Origin: Streptomyces nojiriensis
Lineage (GTDB): Bacteria > Actinomycetota > Actinomycetes > Streptomycetales > Streptomycetaceae
Direction: 5' to 3'
NCBI RefSeq assembly: GCF_017639205.1
Contig: NZ_CP071139.1
Span: 8,121,501-8,185,500 of the forward strand
Length of the DNA stretch: 64,000 nt
Shown here in pieces: positions 1-8,780 of this stretch (position 1 is the stretch's first letter; each line of letters begins with the position of its first letter). The notes below the pieces were generated by a model. That model had not been told where the DNA came from, did not search any database, and saw nothing but the letters and a program-made list of their open reading frames with translations. The position numbers and the translations under genes are program-made.

Positions 1-1088
1 CGGACCTTCAGCGGATCGCCCGGGACCAGTGGTTCGACGCCGGAGATGCGTGCCACGTGAGTGCGGAGCACCTCGGGCGTCACGGTCGCGCGTACGGCGG
101 CGAGCGTCTCGGGGGAGGGAAGACCGTTGCCCGTCCCGTCGAATCCGGCGGGCAGGGCCGGCGCGAATCCCTCGGCCTGCGTTTCGCCAGGGCGTGACAG
201 GAGCGCCGGGTCCGGCAGCAGGCGCTCGGTGTGTCCGGGCTTGGCTCCCTGCGTGTGCACCTCCTCGATCGGGACACCGGTGGGCGCGGCGACGTAGACA
301 CCGCCGGGTGCGGGCCCGAGCGACGAGATCTGCCGCGGGTACCCGGTCAGCTCGCCGGAGGCGAAGCAGAACGCGGCCGCCGCGCGCATCGCTCGTTCGG
401 CCGCCGTCCGCGACTCGTCCGAGGCGCCCGCGAAGGCCTCCGGCACCGGGACCGAGCGGTCGTCCCTGATCAGGAATGCCGCCGTGTCCTCCACCTGTCC
501 CCGTACGTCGGTCGTGAACCCGGCCTGTTGGAGCGTTTCGACCCCGAGTGCGGTCGCCATCGCGAGTACGAGCCGAGGGGAGGCGACGTGCACGGGAACC
601 ACCTCCGTGCCGCCTGCCACCGACTCCAGCAGGCTCAGGCTCCCGCCCTCCGGCACGTCGATCCTCGTCCAGAAGACCGGGCGGCTCTCGATGGCGGCCC
701 GGGTGAACACGGGATGGGGCGCGACCCGCATGCCCGCCGTGCGGGCGAACGCGCGCTCGTCGTGGTCCTCGCCGACGAAGACGCAGTCGTCGGCCGCGCC
801 GCCCGAGCTCGCGACCGCGTCGTCGAAGATCGCGCGGCTGGTCTTGGGGCCGAAGTGGATGAGGCGGTCGTCCGTGAACCGGTCGGGGAATGCCTCGTGC
901 AGGGCTTGCGTGATGTGCGCGACCGCATCCTGTTCGGCGCCCGGGTTGGAGATGACGCCCTTGGGTTCCCCGGCGAAGGCGTCGAGAACCTGCAGGACGC
1001 GCGGGCGGGGACGCAACAGCCAGGATCCGTCCGCCTCGACCTGGCCGTCCGCCAATGTCGCCCCGATGTCGAAGAAGAGTGTGGTCAT
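1..1088 (-). CDS. HAD-like hydrolase domain protein, C-terminus cut by window edge
   Basis: A long open frame begins at an ATG (1086-1088) and runs off the left edge, giving 362 codons without a stop. The N-terminus has the four haloacid dehalogenase signatures in order: FFDIGATL with nucleophile Asp7, a GVISNPG stretch (Ser47), Lys82 in FGPKTSR, and a GED motif (Glu107, Asp108). The second Asp of the usual DxD is Gly9, so phosphatase activity may be weak or altered. The following roughly 250 residues are unrecognised and could be a second domain. GGAGGC lies upstream at the right distance for a ribosome site. The HAD assignment comes from motifs; the substrate is unknown and the complete domain layout cannot be judged here. 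Confidence 0.72.
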   Translation of the reverse strand, partial: MTTLFFDIGATLADGQVEADGSWLLRPRPRVLQVLDAFAGEPKGVISNPGAEQDAVAHITQALHEAFPDRFTDDRLIHFGPKTSRAIFDDAVASSGGAADDCVFVGEDHDERAFARTAGMRVAPHPVFTRAAIESRPVFWTRIDVPEGGSLSLLESVAGGTEVVPVHVASPRLVLAMATALGVETLQQAGFTTDVRGQVEDTAAFLIRDDRSVPVPEAFAGASDESRTAAERAMRAAAAFCFASGELTGYPRQISSLGPAPGGVYVAAPTGVPIEEVHTQGAKPGHTERLLPDPALLSRPGETQAEGFAPALPAGFDGTGNGLPSPETLAAVRATVTPEVLRTHVARISGVEPLVPGDPLKV

Positions 1089-1536
1089 CTCGGTGCCTCC
1101 GATGGATGAACGGAACGCAGTCGAACGGCATACCCCCTCCTCGACTCCCCCTCCAATCGTCACTCACCGTAACGGAAATGGCAATCGGGAGGATGGTGTC
1201 CTCGGCGGGTCCACGACCCGGCGAGCCGGTCATCTGGCCGCGTCGGACGCCGTGTACCTGCTGTTCGCGATCCACGGACCAGCGCTCGTCGGCCGGGTGG
1301 TCCGCTACAGGGGGTGATTGAAACGTCATCATTGTTCTGCTGGACCGTTGAAGCGGTGATCGACGGCCGAAGTTGCCCGCGGCAACCGCGGAACCATCGG
1401 AATGATGCCCGGCCGCCGTCGTGGTGACGCCCCGCACGCCTCCGGCTCCCCGGCGGGTGGAGGCTCTACCGTGCGAGCAACCCGTCCGCACAGCGGACCA
1501 CGTCCCGCCGCTCAGGCGTTCCCCTCGGAGGTCACG
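1089..1536. other. intergenic stretch without a gene
   Basis: This divergent gap of about 450 bases holds the promoters for the HAD-like gene on the left and the SH3-like gene on the right. It has no supported reading frame, no strong inverted repeat and no recognisable operator. Part of it (around 1310-1350) is less GC-rich than the surroundings, which fits a promoter position. Confidence 0.5.
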
Positions 1537-1809
1537 ATGCCCAGTCCAGCTCAGCCGTTCGGCACGGTCGTCAGCAGCAGCGGCGTGAACCTGCGGAGGT
1601 ATCCGAGTACTGATTCCTCCCTCGTCGGCAACCTGAACCACGGCGCCGTGATCGGTCTGCACAGCAAGGTGCACGCGCAGGCCATCGACGGCAACAGCAT
1701 CTGGTACCTGCTGCGCGACCAGGCCGTGTGGGTCGCCGCCCGCCACGTCGACAACACCGGCGAGGTGCCGCTGTCCAAGGACGCCCAGCCCGCTTCCCCC
1801 CAGGGCTGA
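1537..1809 (+). CDS. small SH3-like domain protein
   Basis: The product is 90 residues. ATG at 1537 is preceded by GGAGGT (1527-1532), which favours it over the upstream in-frame start at 1402. The body carries a bacterial SH3-like pattern: GVNLRRYPSTDSSLVGNL, then HGAVIGLHSK and WYLLRDQAVWVAARHV. This fold is usually found in cell-wall-binding or extracellular proteins, but no signal peptide or membrane segment is visible, so this copy would be cytoplasmic unless exported another way. The C-terminal tail is short and hydrophilic. The gene stands alone and its function is unknown. Confidence 0.8.
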   Translation: MPSPAQPFGTVVSSSGVNLRRYPSTDSSLVGNLNHGAVIGLHSKVHAQAIDGNSIWYLLRDQAVWVAARHVDNTGEVPLSKDAQPASPQG

Positions 1810-1888
1810 CGGCGGGCCGGCCGCCGGCTCGCCCAGGCCGTCCGGGGGCAGCGCACGGCTGTCCCCGGGGCCCGGACCGATCGGGCGG

Positions 1889-2356
1889 TCAGCGAGCCTG
1901 CGGTGAGGCGCTGTTGAGGAACCGCTCCAGTGCCAGACGTGCCGCCTCCCCCCGCCCGGCCCGGTCCTGTTCGTCCTGTGCCGCATGAATCCCGGTCGTG
2001 GCGTCGAGAGCCTCCTGGGCCAGCCGGACCAGGGCGGAATCGCCGCATATGAGGCGGACCCGGCAGAGCGCTGCGGTGGAGTCCGCCCGCCGCTGGTAGG
2101 ACGCTTCGCGAGCGCTGAGGAACCGAGGGCTGTCCGGGTCGGCCCGCTCCAGGTGCCAGCGGTCGTTCTGACTCCGGCGGAAGTCGGTGAGGGTCGCCGC
2201 GAAGCCGCTGTACGCGCCGATCCGTTCGTGCCACAGCTGTTGATCTCGGGCGAAGCGTTCCGCCTGCCGGGCGATGTGCCGTTGGAAGAGGAAGGTGAGG
2301 GTGGACCCGGCCAGCGTCGCGAAGACGGCGACGAGGCTCGTGAGGGCGGCATTCAT
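1889..2356 (-). CDS. small single-pass membrane protein, hypothetical
   Basis: The product is 155 residues. ATG at 2354-2356 is preceded on the minus strand by GGGAG at normal spacing, so it is preferred to the start 11 codons upstream. The N-terminus MNAALTSLVAVFATLAGSTL forms one hydrophobic segment, followed by a charged, probably helical cytoplasmic part rich in Arg, Gln and Glu (about residues 25-155). Proteins of this form, with one N-terminal anchor and a helical tail, are common in Streptomyces and have no assigned role. It is convergent with the SH3-like gene and divergent from the phosphatase gene at 2555. Confidence 0.75.
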   Translation of the reverse strand: MNAALTSLVAVFATLAGSTLTFLFQRHIARQAERFARDQQLWHERIGAYSGFAATLTDFRRSQNDRWHLERADPDSPRFLSAREASYQRRADSTAALCRVRLICGDSALVRLAQEALDATTGIHAAQDEQDRAGRGEAARLALERFLNSASPQAR

Positions 2357-2554
2357 GCCGTGAGGCTCCCCGGTGCAGGTGTGCCGCATCCGCGCCGTGC
2401 CCGGGCCCCGCCGGACGCGCCGCTGCCGACGTGCAGCGGCGCGGCGATACTGAAGGTAGGCCGACTGCTCGTCCCCTGGTCATCGACCACTGTGGGCAGT
2501 CGCTGCGGCAATGCCCGCTGTGCGGTCCGTTCGGCAGGTCGAAGGGTGGCAGCG

Positions 2555-5035
2555 ATGGACGCACCGGCGCCGGGACCGAGCGAGGTGCCCGAGGACCCGT
2601 TCGCACTGCGCAACTCGGCCTCGGCGGTACTGGACGACCACGGCAGGGTCGTCGGCTGGAGCGAGCGCGCACAGGAGCGCCTCGGCTACCCGCCCGACGA
2701 GGTGCTGGGCCGCATGGCCGCCGAATTCCTTTTCGAGTCCCATGACCTTGAGGCGGTCCGGGACGCGGTGGCCGCGTGCGAGCGCGACCGGAGCTGGTCC
2801 GGTGTCCTGCCCGTCCTGCACCGCAGCGGGCGACGGGTGGAGCTGGGCTTCCGCGCCCGCGCCGTCATCCGGGCCGGCTCGGCCCGCGAGTGGTTCCTCG
2901 TCGTCGCCCCGGCGGAGGAGGTGCTCCAGTGGGAGACGGACCGGTCCGTCCTGGACGGTCTGTTCCGGCGCTCCCCGATCGGCCTGTCCGTCCACGCCCC
3001 CGACCTCAGCATCCTGCGGATCAACCGGGCGCTGGCCCGGTTCACGCAGCTTCCCGCGGCGGAGATCCGGAGCCGGCGCATCGGCGACTTCCTCATCGGT
3101 CCGGACCTGAAGATCATCGAAACCCGGCTGCGCCGGGTGCTGGAGACGGGCGCTCCCCTGATCTTCACCGAGCAGCGCTGCCGCCTGAGGAGCGACCCCG
3201 ACCACGAGCGGGTGGTCTCGGTGTCGGCGTTCCGGATGGAGGACCCCTCCGGCGGGATCCTCGGAGTCACCCAACTGGTGGAGGACGTCACCGACCGCTA
3301 CCGGGCCCGGCGGCGGCTCGCCCTGCTCAACCGGGCGAGCGCCCGCATCGGCACCACACTGGATCTCGGCCAGACCACCCGGGAACTGGCCGACGTAGCC
3401 GTCCCCGAACTCGCGGACGCCGTCTCGGTGGATCTGCTGGAGTCGGTGGCCCGGGGCGACGATACCGCCGAGGAGGAGGGCGGACCGGTCCGCAGAATGG
3501 CCGTCCAATCGGTCATGGCAGAGGCCCTGCAGGTGATGTACGCCGCCGGCGAGGTCTTCCACTTCGACCCGCGCACCCCGCAGGCCAGGTGCCTCGCCGA
3601 ACAGCAGCCCATCCTCGAACCGGAGCTCCGGAGCAACCCCCGCTGGTACTTCCAGGATGCGGAGCGCACCCGGCGCGCCGTCGACCTGCACGCGCACTCA
3701 CTGATCGTCGTACCGCTGACTGCCCGCGGCCTGCTCCTCGGCCTGCTCAGCCTGTGGCGGGCCGATCGGCCCGAGCCGTTCGAGGAGGACGACCTCACGC
3801 TCGCGGAGGAATTCGCCGCGCGGGCCGCCCTGTGCATCGACAACGCCCGCCGCTACACCCAGCAGCACCAGGCCGCGTTGACCCTGCAGCGCAGCCTGCT
3901 GCCGCAGGAGCTGCCCGAGTACAGCGCGGTCGAGGTCGCGCACCTCTATCTGCCGGCCGATCCCGCCACCGGCGTCGGCGGCGACTGGTTCGACGTCATC
4001 CCCCTGTCCGGGGCGCGCGTCGCCCTCGTCGTCGGCGACGTCGTCGGCCACGGTCTGCACGCCGCGGCCACCATGGGCCGCCTGCGCACGGCCGTACACA
4101 CCCTGGCCAGCCTCGATTACGCACCGGACGAGGTCCTCTCCCACCTGGACGACCTGGTCAACCGCCTGGCAGACGAGCAGGAGCCGGCCGACGGACGCTC
4201 GCGGGGCCCGCAGATCGTCGGCGCGACGTGTCTCTACGCGGTCTACGACCCGATCTCCCGGCGCTGCACCCTGGCCCGGGCGGGCCATCTGCCCCCCGCC
4301 GTGGTGACCTCCGACGGCACGGTCAGCCTGCCCGACCTGCCCGAGGGGCCGCCGCTGGGCCTGGGCGGACTCCCTTTCGAGTGCGCCGAATTGGAACTCG
4401 CCGAGGGAAGTCTGCTCGCGCTGTACACGGACGGCCTGGTCGAGGCCCGTGGCCTCGACCTCGATGAGGGACTCTCGCGGCTGCGGGAAGCCCTGTCCCG
4501 GCCCGGCCGCTCGCTGGGGGAGACCTGCACGGCGGTGCAGGGCGCCCTGCTGCCGGAGCACCCGCCGGATGACGTCGCACTGCTCCTCGCCCGCACCCGC
4601 GTGCTGGCGCCGGAGCAGGTCGCCTCCTGGGAACTGCCCGGGGAGCCGACCGCCGCCGCCCGGGCACGGCATCTGACGGAGACCACACTGACCGGGTGGG
4701 GCCTGGAGGAGCTGGCCTTCACCGCCGAACTGGTCGTCAGCGAACTGGTCACCAACGCCTACCGGTACGGCGGCGGCACACCGGTGACCCTGCGGCTCAT
4801 CCGCGACCGCAGCCTGATCTGCGAGATCTCCGACAGCAGCAGCACCGCTCCGCACCTACGGCGGGCACGCACCACCGACGAGGGCGGGCGCGGGCTCTTC
4901 CTGGTGGCCCAGCTCACCGAACGGTGGGGCACCCGCTACACCCGGGACGGCAAGACAGTCTGGACGGAGTTCCCCCTCGCCGCAGCGGTGCCGGGGCACT
5001 TCGCGGCCGCGGCGAACCACGTGCCCGACGGGTGA
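2555..5035 (+). CDS. SpoIIE-family PP2C phosphatase with PAS, GAF and HATPase domains
   Basis: The product is 826 residues from ATG 2555; the frame stays open upstream but there it overlaps the minus-strand gene. Domains in order: PAS (about 15-125), PAS (about 130-245), GAF (about 255-440), PP2C/SpoIIE phosphatase (about 455-670, with GVGGDWFDVIPL near 473 and LYTDGLVEARG near 618) and a C-terminal HATPase of the RsbW type (about 690-815, with VVSELVTNAYRYGGG). Such proteins dephosphorylate anti-anti-sigma factors through the PP2C domain and can phosphorylate them through the kinase-like domain, in response to a signal sensed by PAS/GAF. No sigma factor or antagonist gene is adjacent, so the partner is unknown. 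It has no membrane segment. Confidence 0.92.
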   Translation: MDAPAPGPSEVPEDPFALRNSASAVLDDHGRVVGWSERAQERLGYPPDEVLGRMAAEFLFESHDLEAVRDAVAACERDRSWSGVLPVLHRSGRRVELGFRARAVIRAGSAREWFLVVAPAEEVLQWETDRSVLDGLFRRSPIGLSVHAPDLSILRINRALARFTQLPAAEIRSRRIGDFLIGPDLKIIETRLRRVLETGAPLIFTEQRCRLRSDPDHERVVSVSAFRMEDPSGGILGVTQLVEDVTDRYRARRRLALLNRASARIGTTLDLGQTTRELADVAVPELADAVSVDLLESVARGDDTAEEEGGPVRRMAVQSVMAEALQVMYAAGEVFHFDPRTPQARCLAEQQPILEPELRSNPRWYFQDAERTRRAVDLHAHSLIVVPLTARGLLLGLLSLWRADRPEPFEEDDLTLAEEFAARAALCIDNARRYTQQHQAALTLQRSLLPQELPEYSAVEVAHLYLPADPATGVGGDWFDVIPLSGARVALVVGDVVGHGLHAAATMGRLRTAVHTLASLDYAPDEVLSHLDDLVNRLADEQEPADGRSRGPQIVGATCLYAVYDPISRRCTLARAGHLPPAVVTSDGTVSLPDLPEGPPLGLGGLPFECAELELAEGSLLALYTDGLVEARGLDLDEGLSRLREALSRPGRSLGETCTAVQGALLPEHPPDDVALLLARTRVLAPEQVASWELPGEPTAAARARHLTETTLTGWGLEELAFTAELVVSELVTNAYRYGGGTPVTLRLIRDRSLICEISDSSSTAPHLRRARTTDEGGRGLFLVAQLTERWGTRYTRDGKTVWTEFPLAAAVPGHFAAAANHVPDG

Positions 5036-5046
5036 CACCGGAGGGA

Positions 5047-6555
5047 TCACCAAGGGACCTGCCGGTAGTCCTTCAGGAGGACGCCGTGGACGGGTGCTCC
5101 TGCCCGCCCCTGCACGATGGGGTGGTAGATGCGGGCGGCGCCGTCGACGATGTCCAGCGGCGGGCGCCAGCCGGTGGCGGCGTGCCGCTCCCGGGCGGGG
5201 AGGGGCTTCTCGTCGGTGACCCAGCCGGTGTCGACGCTGCAGGTGTGGATGCCGCGGGTGGCCAGGTCGGCGGCGCTGGTGCGGGTCAGCATGTTCAGGG
5301 CGGCTTTGGCCATGTTGGTGTGCGGATGGTCGCTGGTCTTGTTGCGGACGGTGAACTGGCCTTCGACCGCGGAGACGTTGATGAGGTAGCGGTCGGGATG
5401 CGGGGAGGCGTCGAGCAGCGGCAGCAGGCGGCCGGCGAGCAGGAACGGCGCGACGGCGTTGACCAACTGGACCTCCAGCAGCTCGGTCGGGTCGATCTGC
5501 CCCAGACGCAGGGTCCAGGAGTTGGTCGCGGTCGTCTCCGGCAGCAGGCCCGCCTCGTCGACGGCCTCCTGCGGCAGCGCGGCGGCCACCGGGGCGTGGG
5601 CCGCGGGTGCGGTGGCGGGCAGCGCGTGGGGCGTCCGGATGCGCGGGGCGAGCTCCGCCGTCCACGGCAGAGGTGCGGTGCGCGGGCCGGGTACGGAAAA
5701 ACCCGGAGCGGTCCAGATCCGTGGCGCGGCGAGGGACGCGGGGGTCGGGGTGGGCTCGGCGGCGGACAGCGCGGTGTACGCCTGGGGGGAACGGCGCAGG
5801 GTTTGGGCCGCGTTGTTGATGAGAACGTCCAGGGGCAGCCCTTGGGAGAGCATGTGGTCCGTGAAGGCGAGCACCTGCCGGGGATCGCGCAGGTCCAGGG
5901 CGGCGATCCGCAGCCGGTGCCACCACTGCGCGGCGCCGGGCGCCGCCGCGAACCGGCGCGCCGTGTCCTGGGGGAAGCGGCTCGTCACCGTGAGCTCGGC
6001 ACCGTCCCGAAGGAGCATCAGCGCGACCTGGTAGCCGATCTTGACGCGCCCGCCGGTCAGCAGCGCACGCCGGCCGGTGAGGTCGGCGCGGGCCGTGCGG
6101 CGGGCGAGATTCTCGTCGGCGCATGCGGGACACAGCAGGTGGTAGAAGTCGTGGACCTGCCGGTAGTGGTTCTTGCAGACGTAGCAGCGTTGGGGACGGT
6201 TCAGCAGTCGTGAGGGCCCGTCACCGTCCGGTGTACGGTCCGGCAGCCGGCGCGCCGCGGACGGCCCCGGGCGGACCTGGACGTACTCGCCGACCGTGAG
6301 TCCGCGCTCCGGCGGGGCCGGGGCGGGCAGGGCGGCGTCCATGACACGGTCGCAGGCGCCCATGGCGGTGGCGGCGAGCAGCTCGGCGTCGGCTGCGGCC
6401 CGTTCCGCGCGTGCCTCGGCACGGCGTCGAAGGCGGCCGTCGCGGACGAGTTCACCGGCGGCCTGCTCCAGCAGGCGGCGCTGAGCATCGTCCACGGGTA
6501 GCTGCTGTGCCTGGTGGATCAGGTCCAGGCAGCTCTGTATGCGCTCACTGTCCAT
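5047..6555 (-). CDS. SDR-like protein with N-terminal zinc-ribbon motif and lost catalytic Tyr
   Basis: The product is 502 residues; AAGG sits seven bases before ATG 6553-6555. The N-terminal 110 residues are helical and charged. Four cysteines follow as CYVC (124-127) and CPAC (142-145), a likely zinc site. A short-chain dehydrogenase fold starts at about residue 160, with the nucleotide-binding TGGRVKIG (167-174), NNAA (247-250) and VSAVEG (Ser395). The catalytic Tyr of YxxxK is replaced by Thr: TNMAK, Thr413 to Lys417. About 90 Pro/Ala-rich residues are inserted between NNAA and the Ser motif. Normal SDR oxidoreductase chemistry is therefore doubtful. It converges on the phosphatase gene with 11 bases between the stops. 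Confidence 0.85.
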   Translation of the reverse strand: MDSERIQSCLDLIHQAQQLPVDDAQRRLLEQAAGELVRDGRLRRRAEARAERAAADAELLAATAMGACDRVMDAALPAPAPPERGLTVGEYVQVRPGPSAARRLPDRTPDGDGPSRLLNRPQRCYVCKNHYRQVHDFYHLLCPACADENLARRTARADLTGRRALLTGGRVKIGYQVALMLLRDGAELTVTSRFPQDTARRFAAAPGAAQWWHRLRIAALDLRDPRQVLAFTDHMLSQGLPLDVLINNAAQTLRRSPQAYTALSAAEPTPTPASLAAPRIWTAPGFSVPGPRTAPLPWTAELAPRIRTPHALPATAPAAHAPVAAALPQEAVDEAGLLPETTATNSWTLRLGQIDPTELLEVQLVNAVAPFLLAGRLLPLLDASPHPDRYLINVSAVEGQFTVRNKTSDHPHTNMAKAALNMLTRTSAADLATRGIHTCSVDTGWVTDEKPLPARERHAATGWRPPLDIVDGAARIYHPIVQGRAGAPVHGVLLKDYRQVPW

Positions 6556-6831
6556 GGTGTGCCTTAGGTGTGATGGGTCGTTCGTGGCCGACTCCCCCCA
6601 CCTGGAGGCGTTCCTCGCACGTGAACGAGCGCACCACGCGCGGTGCGGTGCGGCCGGGCGCCGGTGAGGAGGGAGAAGGCGTGCTCACGGCGGACGCGTA
6701 GCACGGGCGCCGCGTCCGGAGGTGGTGATCAGAATAGGCCGTGGCCAGAAAAGTCGGGCACCCTTTTCCGCCCGCCCCGGTTCCACGCCCCTGAACGCCG
6801 GTCGAGGCCGGTCCGATCGGCAGGACACTGC

Positions 6832-8070
6832 CTAGAACGAGTGCGGCAGCCAGGGAGCGGTCTCGTTGCCGAAGGCCAGTGAGGCCGGAGCGAGCGCTCC
6901 CCTTCTCAGCTCGCAGGCCCGGCCGGCCCGGGCCAGGGCGGTCAGCGGGACGCCGCCCAGGTAGGCGGAGGCCAAAGCCCGTACCGGCACGGTCGCATCG
7001 GCCGCCGCGCGCGTACGCGTGCAGGACGCGCCCTCTTGGTCTCCCGAGAGCCGCCAACGGCCCTCGTTCCAGGGGCAGAAGGAGTCCTCGATCTCGAGGA
7101 CGACGTCGACAGGGGAGCGGTACGGGCGGGCTTCGAGCGCGGCGCCCACATCCACCAGCCGGACGAACAGACCGTCCCGCAGCTGCCTTTCACACCTGCG
7201 GACGTCCGAGACGAGGTGCTGCCACGCATCGTCCACCGGGCGGTTCTGCGCCACGAGCGTCGAGGTCAGATCGATCCCGAAGAGGAACTGCCACAACGCC
7301 GCGTACGCGGCCGGATCCCGGGCTTCGAGGTCGCGCAGCACGATCGTGCCGCGTGCGCCCGAGACGTCCCACTGCGGCGTGTGGTGGAACCGGGCGTACC
7401 CGACCGTGGTCCCGCCCTGCTCCGCGACGACGCACTCGAGCGGTGAGCCGCCCTGGCTGCCGCCGCCCTGGGGTGCCGCCACGGCCAGGCGCTCCCACCC
7501 GGGCGCGCGGGCCGGCATGCCCGGGCGCCCGGCCACCTGGTCCGCGTACACCGCTTCGCAGGCCGGCAGCGCGGACAGCGGATCGGCGTACCGCAGCCGT
7601 ACTCCGTCGGTGCCGAGTCCGGCCGGGGCCTCCAGGCGTACGCGCGCCGTGTCGATCGTCGCCGACAGCTGCTGGGTGGCCATGCCGAAGCCGAAGCGGC
7701 CGTAGATGCCGGGCTCGGACGCCACCAGTGCCGCCAGCGGTTCACCCCGTCCGCGGACGTCGTCCAGCTGGCGCCGCATCATCGCTGTCATCAGGCCCCG
7801 CCTACGGTGCGTGGCCGCCACGCTCACCATCGTCACCCCGGCCGTGTCGACCAGGGCTGCGCCCGGTACCGACAGGCGCAGCGAGAAGGCTCCGGCGGTA
7901 CCGACGCAGGCGTCGCCGTCCCAGGCGGCGATGGACCGGTCGTGTTCGGTGAGGCTCTCCCACAGCTCGCGCGTCTCCGGGGCCGTGGGCGGGCCGCCGA
8001 AGGCCCGTTCCAAGGTCCGGTACCAGGTGTCCCACTCCTGGGCCTCCAACGTCCGCAACTGTGGCGCCAT
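6832..8070 (-). CDS. Eis-type GNAT N-acetyltransferase
   Basis: The product is 412 residues, the usual size for Eis proteins. An N-terminal GNAT domain contains the acetyl-CoA loop VAATHRRRGLMTAMM (about 86-100) and the SEPGIYGRFGFG stretch, whose Tyr corresponds to the general acid in Eis. A second GNAT-like and an SCP2-like domain follow. The chain ends in Phe (PHSF), matching the C-terminal Phe carboxylate that acts as general base in Eis. Known relatives acetylate aminoglycosides or protein lysines; the substrate here is unknown. It is divergent from the membrane protein gene at 8270, and a copy of the TTGCACT-type palindrome (8198-8214) lies 128 bases upstream, so it may share that control. 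Confidence 0.88.
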   Translation of the reverse strand: MAPQLRTLEAQEWDTWYRTLERAFGGPPTAPETRELWESLTEHDRSIAAWDGDACVGTAGAFSLRLSVPGAALVDTAGVTMVSVAATHRRRGLMTAMMRRQLDDVRGRGEPLAALVASEPGIYGRFGFGMATQQLSATIDTARVRLEAPAGLGTDGVRLRYADPLSALPACEAVYADQVAGRPGMPARAPGWERLAVAAPQGGGSQGGSPLECVVAEQGGTTVGYARFHHTPQWDVSGARGTIVLRDLEARDPAAYAALWQFLFGIDLTSTLVAQNRPVDDAWQHLVSDVRRCERQLRDGLFVRLVDVGAALEARPYRSPVDVVLEIEDSFCPWNEGRWRLSGDQEGASCTRTRAAADATVPVRALASAYLGGVPLTALARAGRACELRRGALAPASLAFGNETAPWLPHSF

Positions 8071-8197
8071 GGGCCACCTCTACCAGGGACTTTGCGTGGC
8101 GGAGGCCTTACGGGGCGGCGGTGCCACCCGACTGGGTCACCGGTGGGAGCCGGCCGCGTCGCCGAGGTCGGGGCTTGACGATCCCGGTCCGAAGATA

Positions 8198-8214
8198 TGA
8201 CACTCGAAGTGCAA
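8198..8214. promoter_or_regulatory. palindromic operator copy 1 (one degenerate half)
   Basis: TGACACTCGAAGTGCAA. The right half AGTGCAA is identical to the three other copies in this window (10461, 13429, 20965); the left half departs from TTGCACT at two positions. It lies 55 bases before the start of the membrane protein gene at 8270 and between two divergent genes. The binding protein is not identified. Confidence 0.65.
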
Positions 8215-8269
8215 GTTGTTTTGTATCTATTCGTGGTTGGTTCTTGCTGTCTGTAACGAAAGGCGAGAC

Positions 8270-8716
8270 ATGTCCGTCTACAGCGCCCGAGCGGGTTCCC
8301 GGCCCAGCCGAACCGGGGCGCGTACGCGGTCGGCCCGGTCCACGCGCACGCCCGCCTACGCGGCCGCGGGCGCGGCCGTGGGCGCCGTGTGGGCTTTCGG
8401 CGGGGACATGCCCGCGTGGGAGCACGCACTGCGCGTCCTCGTGGTGGTGCTCTGCGTCAGCGTGGTCGGACGCCTCGTCGGCCGCCGCCTCGTCCGCGCC
8501 GGGAGGACCCCGGTCGACCGCGGTCTGTTCTTCGGCCTGGTCGCGGCGAAGGTGTTCCTCGTGGCCGTGGCCCTGCTCGTCGACCAACTCGCCGGCCTGT
8601 GGTTCTCCGAACCGGCTCTGATCACTGCCGGGTTCCTGTTCGCCCTGGTGGCCGTCGGTGGTCCCGCCCTGCACGGCCGGTTGTCACACGGTACCGGCGG
8701 CCCTCAGTCGCGCTAA
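8270..8716 (+). CDS. small four-helix membrane protein, hypothetical
   Basis: The product is 148 residues. ATG 8270 is chosen because GAAAGGCGAGA precedes it; the open frame begins 18 codons earlier, where it crosses the promoter. After a basic N-terminus (about 1-30, many Arg and Ser) there are four hydrophobic segments (about 33-48, 53-72, 84-108 and 114-135), so it is an integral membrane protein. No family is recognised. A palindrome shared with the LanL-like, Tat-exported and beta-propeller genes lies 55 bases upstream, so it probably belongs to the same regulon. An immunity or export helper role for the lanthipeptide is possible but only an inference from this shared site. Confidence 0.78.
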   Translation: MSVYSARAGSRPSRTGARTRSARSTRTPAYAAAGAAVGAVWAFGGDMPAWEHALRVLVVVLCVSVVGRLVGRRLVRAGRTPVDRGLFFGLVAAKVFLVAVALLVDQLAGLWFSEPALITAGFLFALVAVGGPALHGRLSHGTGGPQSR

Positions 8717-8736
8717 GGGGCGTCCAGGGGGTGTCC

Positions 8737-8772
8737 GGTCCGCTTCGTACCGGCGTCGGCACGAAGCGGACC
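8737..8772. terminator. bidirectional terminator hairpin
   Basis: A perfect 12-bp stem, GGTCCGCTTCGT (8737-8748) with ACGAAGCGGACC (8761-8772), and a 12-base loop. It lies between two convergent genes whose stops are at 8716 and 8781, so it can serve both. Confidence 0.85.
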
Positions 8773-8780
8773 GGCTCGCC

